Source: Zoogloeaceae bacterium
GTDB taxonomy: Bacteria > Pseudomonadota > Gammaproteobacteria > Burkholderiales > Rhodocyclaceae
DNA length: 46,734 nucleotides
Assembly (NCBI GenBank): GCA_031290955.1
Contig: JAISLJ010000136.1
Location: forward strand, 1 to 46,734
Direction of reading: 5' to 3'
Below the pieces are notes generated by a model. That model searched no databases. It was not told where the DNA came from and saw nothing but the letters and a program-made list of their open reading frames with translations. Both the position numbers and the translations under genes were made by a program. Shown here in pieces: positions 40,501 to 46,734 of the stretch. Each line of letters begins with the position of its first letter. Positions within the stretch are counted from its first letter, which is position 1.

Positions 40501-42132
40501 ATGTCTGAGACCAGCCAGCTTTCATTTGCCGAACTCGAGGCCAAGGTTGCGCGCCTCACACAGGAACTCGAGCAGACCCGCCAGGAGTTGCGGGACATCC
40601 TGGGCGCCAACAACAGCATCGCGGCGGCCCTGTTTCGCAGCGAGGAACGCCTGCGCCTCATCATCGACACCATTCCGGCACAAATCAGCTACTTCGACCA
40701 CGACCAGATCTACCGCTACGCGAACAAGGGTTATTCCAACTGGTTCAACCTGCCGCGCTCGGAGGTCATCGGCGCTTCCATTGTCCGGGTATGGGGCGAG
40801 GAGAGTTATCAGGCCATCCGCCCTTATATTCTTCGCGCCCTCTCCGGGGAGACGGTCACGCATGAATACACGCTGCCTTGCCACGGCGGTCGGCAGGTGG
40901 ATGCGCGCAGTACCCTCGTGCCGGAGATCAACCCGGACGGCACGCCAGTGGGCTGCTTCGAGTTTTCCTTCGACATCACGGAGACCCGCCGCATGCAGGC
41001 CGCGCTCGCGCAGGCGCAGAAGATGGAGGCCATCGGGCAATTGACGGGCGGCGTGGCGCATGATTTCAACAACCTGCTTACCATCATCTGCGGCAATCTT
41101 TCCATGCTGAAGGAACGCTTCCCGGAGCGCACGGACATGCGCGAACTCGTCGAACCCTCGCTGCGGGCGGCCAGTCGCGGGGCGCAGCTTGTGCAGGGCC
41201 TGCTTTCCTTTTCCCGCCAGCAACCCTTGAAGCCGGTGGTGGTCGATGTGGGCAAGCTCATTCTGGACATGCAGCCCCTGATCCGGCACTCGCTGCCTTC
41301 CTCCATCCAGTTTCGCGTCCTTCTTTCCGGGGAGGCGCTCCACTTGCTGATCGACCCAGGGCAACTGGAGAGCGCGTTGCTCAATTTCGCGCTGAACGCG
41401 CGCGACGCCATGCCCGAAGGCGGGGAACTCATCATCCGGGCGCGGCCCGGCGTCCTCTCCGAGAGCGAGGCGCGTCCCCACAAGCTGGAACCCGGCCCCT
41501 ACATCCTGATCGAGGTAACGGATACCGGCTGCGGCATGGAGGAAGCCACCCGAAACCGGGTCTTCGAGCCGTTCTTCACCACCAAGGGTTTTGGGCGCGG
41601 CAGCGGGCTGGGGCTTTCGATGATCTACGGCTTTGCCCGGCAATCGGGCGGGAGCATCGGCGTGACGAGCCTGCCGGACAAGGGCAGCACCTTTTCCCTG
41701 ATCCTGCCGCCCGCGCCGCCGGGCAGCCATGAGGAAAGCCGTCCGGAAGAAGCCGGACTCGTCCGGGCCCATCCCGGCGACTTGGTGCTCCTGGTCGAGG
41801 ACGAACCCGATGTGCGGCACGTGGTGCGCGAACAACTGCTTGACCTGGGCTACCTGGTGCTGGAAGCGGAAAACGGCAACCAGGCCGGGGAGATTCTCGC
41901 GCAGGTGGCGGAGATCACGGTCATTCTCACCGATGTCATCATGCCCGGCGGCATCAATGGCCGGGAATTCGCCCGACAGGCGCTGAAGGAGCGTCCCGGC
42001 CTGCATGTGGTGCTGATGAGCGGCTACGATCAGGCGGCCGCGCCAGGGCAGGGCGACGGCTTCGCGCCGCGGCTCCTGGAAAAGCCCTTCTCCAAGCGCA
42101 GGCTCGCGGATGCCCTGAAACCCGGAGACTGA
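40501..42132 (+). CDS. Hybrid PAS sensor histidine kinase with receiver domain
   Basis: The 543-residue soluble kinase has no membrane segment. A short coiled coil (10-40) precedes a PAS domain (about 48-165, SEERLRLIIDTIPAQISYFD...FSFDITETRRM). The phosphoacceptor H-box is GGVAHDFNNLL. The N box is LNFALNARDAMPEGG, the G1 box VTDTGCGMEE and the G2 box GRGSGLGLSMIYGF. A C-terminal receiver (LVLLVEDEPDV, phosphoacceptor Asp in ILTDVIMPGG, final Lys in LEKPFSK) follows. There is no ribosome site before the ATG. TAAAAT at 40488-40493 would place transcription start at the ATG itself, suggesting a leaderless message. A GTG at 40402 in the same frame is an alternative start. It is paired with the regulator 13 bp downstream. 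Confidence 0.9.
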   Translation: MSETSQLSFAELEAKVARLTQELEQTRQELRDILGANNSIAAALFRSEERLRLIIDTIPAQISYFDHDQIYRYANKGYSNWFNLPRSEVIGASIVRVWGEESYQAIRPYILRALSGETVTHEYTLPCHGGRQVDARSTLVPEINPDGTPVGCFEFSFDITETRRMQAALAQAQKMEAIGQLTGGVAHDFNNLLTIICGNLSMLKERFPERTDMRELVEPSLRAASRGAQLVQGLLSFSRQQPLKPVVVDVGKLILDMQPLIRHSLPSSIQFRVLLSGEALHLLIDPGQLESALLNFALNARDAMPEGGELIIRARPGVLSESEARPHKLEPGPYILIEVTDTGCGMEEATRNRVFEPFFTTKGFGRGSGLGLSMIYGFARQSGGSIGVTSLPDKGSTFSLILPPAPPGSHEESRPEEAGLVRAHPGDLVLLVEDEPDVRHVVREQLLDLGYLVLEAENGNQAGEILAQVAEITVILTDVIMPGGINGREFARQALKERPGLHVVLMSGYDQAAAPGQGDGFAPRLLEKPFSKRRLADALKPGD

Positions 42133-42145
42133 GGAAAATAGAGCC

Positions 42146-42877
42146 ATGAAACCCACGAACCCATTGATCTTCATCGTCGAGGACGACCCGGATGTCGCGC
42201 GTACCGTGGAGCTTACCCTCCAGAGCTTTTCCTTTTCCACGCAGATTTGCCGCAACGCCGCCGAACTGATCCGGCGGTTGCGCATCCGGGCGCCCGACCT
42301 GTGCATCATCGACCTGGGCCTGCCGGACATGGACGGCATGACGCTCATGCAGCATGTGCGCAACGTGAGCGACTGCGGCGTGTTCATCATCACCGGACGC
42401 GCCCATGTGAGCGACCGGGTGATGGGCCTGGAACTGGGCGCGGACGACTACATGGTGAAACCCTTCGAGGCCCGCGAACTGGTCGCCCGCATTCGCAGCA
42501 TCCTGCGCCGCCGCCAGGTTCCAGATCTCCCCGGTCGCCAGCCGACGCCACCCATCGCCGAATTTTCCGGCTGGCGCTTCAACCCCGCCAACAACACACT
42601 GAAAAGCCCGAGCGGCAGCGAACAAATCCTGAGCACCGCCGAGGCCGATTTGCTGCGCATCTTCCTTGTCAATTCCAACCGTATCTTGCAGCGCGAGCAA
42701 TTGCTGGGCAACGGCGAACAGACCCCGATGGACAGGAGCATCGACGCCCGTGTTTCCCGCCTGCGCCGCAAGCTGGACGAAAGCGGTCAATGCCGGGAAC
42801 TCATCAAGACGGTCTACGGCGCGGGCTACCTCTTCCTCTCGCCCGTCAAATGGCTGGACGCCGAACCGGCGGAATGA
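42146..42877 (+). CDS. OmpR/PhoB-family response regulator
   Basis: The protein has 243 residues. The receiver domain (1-120) shows the acidic pair in FIVEDDPD, phosphoacceptor Asp in LCIIDLGLPDMDG, Thr in FIITGR and Lys in DYMVKPFEARE. The C-terminal winged helix (about 145-235) ends LDESGQCRELIKTVYGAGYLF, the standard recognition-helix/wing pattern. It directly follows the hybrid kinase, so the two are a likely pair. The targets are unknown; the divergent pilus-like operon upstream of the kinase is an obvious candidate. Confidence 0.9.
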   Translation: MKPTNPLIFIVEDDPDVARTVELTLQSFSFSTQICRNAAELIRRLRIRAPDLCIIDLGLPDMDGMTLMQHVRNVSDCGVFIITGRAHVSDRVMGLELGADDYMVKPFEARELVARIRSILRRRQVPDLPGRQPTPPIAEFSGWRFNPANNTLKSPSGSEQILSTAEADLLRIFLVNSNRILQREQLLGNGEQTPMDRSIDARVSRLRRKLDESGQCRELIKTVYGAGYLFLSPVKWLDAEPAE

Positions 42878-43033
42878 GGCACGGGAAAAGGGGCGCATCG
42901 CCGCCGCAACCTTCTGCCTTCCATCCTGCAATTCCCGCGCCGACGAGATGGGCGGGCGGTTTTGAAAACCAAACGGCGCCGATTCTTCCGGCAGGGTGTT
43001 AGAATCCCCCGCATTCTGTGTGGAGGGGTGGGT

Positions 43034-43933
43034 ATGGACTGGAAGCGCATCGAATCCCGACTGGAAGAATACGCAAAACTGATGCGGCTCGACAAGCCCA
43101 TTGGCACGGTTTTGCTTCTCTGGCCAACGCTCTGGGCGTTGTGGCTCTCATCCGAGGGACGGCCAGGCTGGGCGTGGATCTGGATTTTTTCCCTGGGCAC
43201 TCTCCTCATGCGTTCCGCTGGCTGCATCATGAACGACATCGCCGACCGCAATTTCGATCCACATGTGGAACGAACCCGGGATCGTCCGTTGGCGGCGCGG
43301 CGAGTGAGCCTCCGGGAAGCGATCATCCTGACGCTCTTCCTGTGCCTCGCGGCGCTCCTCCTCATCCTCCCCATCGCCTCGCGCCTGATGCTGTTCCTCG
43401 CCGCCATCGCGGTCTTCCTCGCCTTCTCCTACCCGTTTACCAAACGCTTCTTCGCCATCCCGCAAGCCTACCTGGGCGTGGCCTTCGGCTTCGGCATCCC
43501 GATTGCCTATGCCTCGCAACTGGGCCGTGTGCCGCTGGAGGGCTGGATTCTGCTGGCGGCCAATATCTTCTGGGCCATCGCCTACGATACCGAATACGCA
43601 ATGGTGGATCGCCCGGACGACCAGAAGCTGGGCCTCAAGACTTCCGCCATCACCTTTGGTCGTTTTGACGTGTTGGCGATCATGTTCTGTTATTTCGCGA
43701 GCTTTGTGCTGATCGCCTGGGTGGGACAGGTCTCCGGCCTGAAGTGGTTCTTCCGGGGCAGCCTGCTGTTCGCCCTGCTCCTTTCCCTCTACCATTATTG
43801 CCTGATCCAGAAGCGGCAGGGGCCGGATTGCTTCCGGGCCTTTTTGCACAATCACTGGATCGGGCTGGTCATTTTTCTTGGCATCGCGCTGGATTATCTT
43901 GCCCGGGGCGTGCGCCCGCCGCTCTTCGACTAG
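43034..43933 (+). CDS. ubiA: 4-hydroxybenzoate octaprenyltransferase
   Basis: This 299-residue integral membrane enzyme prenylates 4-hydroxybenzoate in ubiquinone biosynthesis. Both aspartate-rich motifs that bind the magnesium-prenyl diphosphate are present: NDIADRNFD with VERTRDRPLA, and AYDTEYAMVDRPDDQKLGLK. About eight hydrophobic helices are visible. The ATG at 43034 is chosen by GGAGGGG and normal family length; the frame extends upstream to 42962 without conservation. ubiC is not adjacent. It is followed 15 bp later by aat. Confidence 0.94.
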   Translation: MDWKRIESRLEEYAKLMRLDKPIGTVLLLWPTLWALWLSSEGRPGWAWIWIFSLGTLLMRSAGCIMNDIADRNFDPHVERTRDRPLAARRVSLREAIILTLFLCLAALLLILPIASRLMLFLAAIAVFLAFSYPFTKRFFAIPQAYLGVAFGFGIPIAYASQLGRVPLEGWILLAANIFWAIAYDTEYAMVDRPDDQKLGLKTSAITFGRFDVLAIMFCYFASFVLIAWVGQVSGLKWFFRGSLLFALLLSLYHYCLIQKRQGPDCFRAFLHNHWIGLVIFLGIALDYLARGVRPPLFD

Positions 43934-43948
43934 CGCCCATCCGGGATC

Positions 43949-44698
43949 ATGATTCCCTGGATCGCGGCAGTGCCCGGACAGCCGCCAGCACCTTTCCCGC
44001 CGTCGGAAACCGCCCTGCGCATGCCGAACGGCCTGCTCTGCGCCGGGGGCGACCTTTCACCGGAACGCCTGCTGAGCGCGTACCGGCAAGGCATTTTCCC
44101 CTGGTATTCGGAGGGCGAACCCATCCTGTGGTGGACACCGGACCCGCGCATGGTCTTGTTCCCCGCCGAATTCCGCTGTTCGCGCTCCTTGCGCCACGAA
44201 CTTGCGAAAAGCGTGTGGCGTGTGCGCATGGATAGCGACTTCGCCGCCGTGATCGCCGCCTGCGCCCGAACGCCGCGTCCCGGTCAAGCGGGCACGTGGA
44301 TTGTCCCCGCCATTGAGCGCGCCTACACCTGCCTCCACGAACTGGGCTGGGCGCATTCGGTCGAGGTCTGGGAACTTGTGCCGGAAACCGGGGAGGAACG
44401 TCTGGCTGGCGGTCTCTATGGCGTCGCCATTGGTCGCATGTTCTATGGCGAATCGATGTTCACACGACAAAGCAATGCATCCAAGATCGCCTTCGCCCAC
44501 TTGGTCAGCTACCTGCGCGCGCACGGATTCGGCATGATCGACTGCCAAATGCGCACCGCGCACCTGGCTTCACTCGGTGCCCGGGAAATCCCCCGCGCCG
44601 ATTTCCTGGCCCACCTTGAACGCCTGACCAATCCGCCAACGACACCCGGCCCTTGGCATGTGGAAATAGGGGATCCGGCATCAGGGATCAAACGATAG
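43949..44698 (+). CDS. aat: Leucyl/phenylalanyl-tRNA-protein transferase
   Basis: The protein has 249 residues. It adds Leu or Phe from aminoacyl-tRNA to N-terminal Arg/Lys of proteins, creating N-degrons for ClpS/ClpAP. The family motifs are complete: LPNGLLCAGGDLSPERLL-like (here MPNGLLCAGGDL), AYRQGIFPWYSEGEPILWW, PDPRMVLFP, TWIVPAIERAY and the acyl-transfer core LAGGLYGVAIGRMFYGESMF. CQMRTAHLASLGAREIPR also matches. The last residues (GDPASGIKR) are encoded by a sequence like a simple repeat found elsewhere in the window. Probably co-transcribed with ubiA. Confidence 0.94.
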   Translation: MIPWIAAVPGQPPAPFPPSETALRMPNGLLCAGGDLSPERLLSAYRQGIFPWYSEGEPILWWTPDPRMVLFPAEFRCSRSLRHELAKSVWRVRMDSDFAAVIAACARTPRPGQAGTWIVPAIERAYTCLHELGWAHSVEVWELVPETGEERLAGGLYGVAIGRMFYGESMFTRQSNASKIAFAHLVSYLRAHGFGMIDCQMRTAHLASLGAREIPRADFLAHLERLTNPPTTPGPWHVEIGDPASGIKR

Positions 44699-44797
44699 GA
44701 ACGTCCGTGCATGCGCCGGAAAGTGAACGACGCCCCGCCGCACGAAGAAAAATGCCGGGAGAAACAGAAAAAACAAAGGGAAAGAAACGGTAGGGAT

Positions 44798-44815
44798 GGC
44801 AGGGAAAATCCTGCC
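44798..44815 (-). terminator. Weak hairpin downstream of tRNA-Arg
   Basis: GGCAGG and CCTGCC pair across six bases 15 nt beyond the tRNA 3' end on the minus strand. A T-rich stretch follows only after 15 more bases, so the assignment is uncertain. Confidence 0.3.
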
Positions 44816-44830
44816 CAGATGAATGGAAAA

Positions 44831-44907
44831 TGGCGCGCCCGGAGCGATTCGAACGCCCGACCCCTTGGTTCGTAGCCAAGTACTCTATCCAGCTGAGCTA
44901 CGGGCGC
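44831..44907 (-). tRNA. tRNA-Arg(ACG)
   Basis: Read on the minus strand, GCGCCCG pairs with CGGGCGC as the acceptor stem, followed by discriminator G and an encoded CCA. The D arm is GCTC...GAGT, the anticodon stem CTTGG/CCAAG with loop CTACGAA (anticodon ACG, read as ICG), and the T arm has GTTCGAATC. The tRNA is 77 nt. The A34 would be deaminated to inosine by TadA to read CGU/CGC/CGA. Confidence 0.96.
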
Positions 44908-44924
44908 GCTGCAAAAGAGCGCCC

Positions 44925-44952
44925 ATTCTAGTGAAAATCGACGTTTTGTCAA
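44925..44952 (-). promoter_or_regulatory. Promoter of tRNA-Arg
   Basis: On the minus strand a consensus TTGACA (44952-44947) and TAGAAT (44930-44925) are separated by 16 bp, ending 17 bases before the tRNA. GCGC follows the -10, as in stringent-type discriminators. Confidence 0.75.
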
Positions 44953-45042
44953 CAATCTCGTGTCACAATGTGTTACGAGCTTTTGAATCTGTCCGCTTTC
45001 ATGATTTTCAAATTGTCTGCTGATGTCCGAAAAAGTGTCTCA

Positions 45043-45084
45043 CGTTGCAGGAGCAATACCGCACGCGGTATTGCTCCTGCAACG
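45043..45084. repeat. Strong perfect hairpin (19-bp stem, 4-nt loop)
   Basis: CGTTGCAGGAGCAATACCG is followed by CACG and then its exact reverse complement. It lies six bases from the solo insertion-sequence end at 45090. There is no T-run, so it is not a typical terminator. It may be a REP-like element or part of a decayed mobile element. Confidence 0.8.
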
Positions 45085-45089
45085 CCAGC

Positions 45090-45123
45090 ATCGCGCTATA
45101 ACGGTGGACAAATAGGAAGCTCG
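45090..45123. repeat. Solo insertion-sequence end, copy 2
   Basis: About 30 of 34 bases match 80-113 at the left edge of the window. No transposase frame accompanies this copy and homology stops at its left border, so it is read as the remnant of a deleted element. Confidence 0.5.
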
Positions 45124-45311
45124 TGAACTCCTGAAAATTTTTGTTGCAAAGTTTTTGCATAGTCTGCTAGGATTCGTCATCCGTCCTGCGTCATACCTTG
45201 TTCGGATCGTCGTACACAAGCGTGACGTAGGGAATTTGCATAAAAGTGTAAAAAGGCTTGACAAAGTGAATTTCTCGTCCAGATGTTCTGCAAGCAAGCA
45301 AGCAAGCCTGA

Positions 45312-45530
45312 GCAAGTCAGGCACAAGATCAGGCGGCACCACCTGAAACTGGCGGAAAACTCTCAAAGATTCTGGTAGAACACCCGAAACCCGTGGTTCA
45401 AGCCCTGCTGGTGTTCATCATTGGATTGTTGCTCGTGATTCTACGCCTGTTGTGGAAAGGACGGGAAAAGCGGCAGGAACAAATTTTCCGCTCGCCAGAA
45501 CCCCGCTCACCCAAATTCGGGAGAAAGTGA
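45312..45530 (+). pseudogene. C-terminal remnant of a small membrane protein upstream of the kinase
   Basis: An open stretch of 72 codons after a TGA encodes a Gln/Pro-rich lead-in, then VVQALLVFIIGLLLVILRLL, a clear membrane helix, then a basic tail ending SPKFGRK. There is no ATG; the first candidate start is GTG 45393 without a ribosome site. The stop is one base before the kinase ATG at 45532, so it was once translationally coupled with the kinase. It is probably the end of a partner gene whose front was lost with the insertion events upstream. The family is unknown. Confidence 0.4.
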
Positions 45531-45531
45531 C

Positions 45532-46230
45532 ATGCCAAGTACGAACAACAACATGGAATTTATAACCGGCAACCGGAAAAGGGTGTCTGGACCAGAAGAT
45601 TGGCAGAGGTGGTCAAGGCGGGGTCTATACGCTACTCAGCGCTCCCAATACGCTGGCGAAAATTTACCAGAATCCCCGTGATGAACTGCGGGAGAAGCTT
45701 GAATTCATGGTTGGCCTCCAGCAAACGCAGCCGAAAATCATGAAGGATATTTTGAAGCATACTGCGTGGCCAAGTGAATTATTGTATCAGAATGGTCAAT
45801 TTCAGGGCTTTCTCATGCCCCGTTTCCACGATGGGGGAGAATTACACCTGTTCATCGACACGCGAGACCGGCAGACCCATTTTCCAGGCAAGGAGGGAAT
45901 GTTCTTTGCCGCCCATGTCGCCATGAATGTCGCTATCGCCTTTCATTCACTGCACAATTCCGGGCATATTGTCGTGGGGGATATCAAGACCCCCAACATT
46001 CTGTTGAATCGGAAAGGTTCTGTTCGCATCGTTGATTGCGATTCCTTCCAGATCAGCATATCGGGGAAAACCTATCCATGCCCCGTGGACACAGAAGAAT
46101 ACAGGGCACCGGAACGGCAAGGTGCACAGAACAGCAGCAAGGTTCGCACTGTCGCCACGGATAACTTTGCGCTGGCGGTTATTCTCTTCCAGTTGCTTAT
46201 GGGAGCGCATCCCTTCTCCGGCAGACCGCC
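45532..46230 (+). pseudogene. TerY/PP2C-associated type protein kinase, frameshifted and truncated
   Basis: From ATG 45532 (GGGAGA upstream) the frame reads MPSTNNNMEFITGNRKRVSG and PE. It must then skip one base at about 45598 to reach IGRGGQGGVYTLLSAP, a glycine-rich ATP loop. The rest follows in that frame: LAKIYQNP (VAIK-like Lys), FLMPRF hinge, SGHIVVGDIKTPNILLN catalytic loop, RIVDCDSFQI (DFG equivalent), PVDTEEYRAPERQG and LLMGAHPFSG. This pattern matches bacterial kinases encoded beside TerY-like vWA proteins and PP2C phosphatases. Sequence similarity stops at about 46230, where a transposase fragment begins. No vWA or PP2C gene is seen. It is non-functional as sequenced. Confidence 0.72.
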
Positions 46231-46734
46231 CGCCGAGCGCCGCTTCAACCATCGGCGCTGGCGCAGGCTCAAACGCTTTGCTTTGCCGCGATGGATGATT
46301 TCAACGCCCGGATTCTCCCCATCCACTCCGCGAAAACCCAAATCCACCACCACCTGTTTGGGCTTGACACCAACATCTTCAAGCAGGACGCTCACCTGCT
46401 CCAGTTGCTCGCGTAGAATGTGTCCATCATAGGGGTTGCCCGGATATGCCCTTGCGCCCACGATCAACCCTTGCTTGTGTGTCACCGCAATGCCCACCTT
46501 GACGCCAAACTCATAAGGCTTCCTGGCCTTGCCCTTGCCGATGCATTCCACCTCCGGCGCATGCAGGGCGTAGAGCTTGTTTTTATTCTTGGGTTGCTGC
46601 TTGCGAATCCGTTCGGCGCGCCAACAAATGATCCAGATGGCTTATCCTCGCCGAATTCTCCAACGTCGCCTCCGGTCGCTTGCGCCCGATCTCGCGCAGC
46701 ACGATGCCCAGGATCGTCCGCTGCCGTTTGAGCG
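46231..46734 (-). pseudogene. IS5-family transposase fragment, frameshifted
   Basis: Minus-strand reading gives LKRQRTILGIVLREIGRK, then a frame change near 46616 into AERIRKQQPKNKNKLYALHA. PEVECIGKGKARKPYEFG, VKVGIAVTHKQGLIVGARAY, then VVDLGFRGVDGENPGVEIIH and RGKAKRLSLRQRRWLKRR follow. This is the catalytic half of an IS5-group DDE transposase. The intact protein continues after KRR with a conserved EP-IGH segment carrying the last catalytic Glu, but here it is replaced by reverse-read kinase sequence from about 46230. The 5' end of the gene lies beyond the window. The element is dead as sequenced. Confidence 0.78.

Larger units (their letters stand above)
44953..45311. other. Decayed intergenic region
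   Basis: No intact gene is seen. It contains the hairpin at 45043-45084, the solo insertion-sequence end at 45090-45123, a GCAA tetranucleotide repeat at about 45291-45306 and a TTGACA at 45264-45269 without a good -10. It looks like a junction between insertion events. Confidence 0.5.

Noticed and set aside
44831..44907. tRNA-Arg as attachment site of an integrated element
   Set aside because: The 3' end of the tRNA faces aat, an ordinary housekeeping gene, and no integrase or second copy of the tRNA end is seen there.
44823..45023. Open frame reading GAPGAIRTPDPLVRSQVLYP
   Set aside because: This is the well-known false protein made by translating the antisense of a tRNA gene, here tRNA-Arg(ACG).
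45291..45306. GCAA repeats as a CRISPR or phase-variation tract
   Set aside because: Only about four units occur, no spacer pattern is seen, and they do not lie inside an intact gene.

Overview
The window looks like a Gram-negative proteobacterial chromosome segment, most likely betaproteobacterial or a related gammaproteobacterium. The signs are a bacterial type A RNase P RNA, a PilV/PilW/PilX/PilY1 type IV pilus operon, UbiA, Aat, LplT, a non-catalytic PyrX-type dihydroorotase homologue, a two-ATP-cone NrdA like that of Pseudomonas, and a tRNA-Arg(ACG) with encoded CCA. Taxonomy is inferred from gene content only. Most of the window is GC-rich. The nrdA-metH-argC block and the spacer inside it are visibly AT-richer.

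Layout. The first 28 bases hold the start of a transposase on the minus strand. Then come lplT (+), rnpB (-) and an exported M14 carboxypeptidase (+). A minus-strand run ispDF-pgsA-uvrC-nrdA follows. A divergent AT-rich spacer of about 650 bp carries two NrdR-like boxes spaced 31 bp and three DnaA-box-like sites. To its right are metH and argC (+). From 15.8 to 25.4 kb is a type IV pilus operon, fimT-pilV-pilW-pilX-pilY1-pilE1-pilE2, each gene with a strong ribosome binding site. pilW is out of frame at a run of ten G. Next on the plus strand are a receiver-domain protein with a long Pro/Gln-rich tail, ppk2, miaA, a frameshifted lipoprotein gene and pyrX.

From 39.9 down to 31.4 kb a compact minus-strand operon encodes a second pilus-like machine. 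It comprises a GspE/MshE ATPase, a GspF platform protein, GspL-, GspM- and GspB/MshK-like inner-membrane proteins, a large pilin-like protein and two pseudopilins, most joined by 1-4 nt overlaps. It has no secretin or prepilin peptidase in the window and is the best candidate for an under-described system. A hybrid PAS histidine kinase and an OmpR-type regulator are divergent to it, followed by ubiA, aat and tRNA-Arg (-). The right end is decayed: a solo insertion-sequence end, a strong hairpin, a small membrane-protein remnant, a frameshifted protein kinase, and an IS5-type transposase fragment that cuts the kinase off.

Two themes recur. One is small palindromic or simple repeats that have entered genes in frame (the GspB-like protein, NrdA tail, PilE1 leader, PilY1 N-terminus). 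The other is single-base frame changes (pilW, lipoprotein, kinase, transposase), which could be contingency switching, decay or assembly error.
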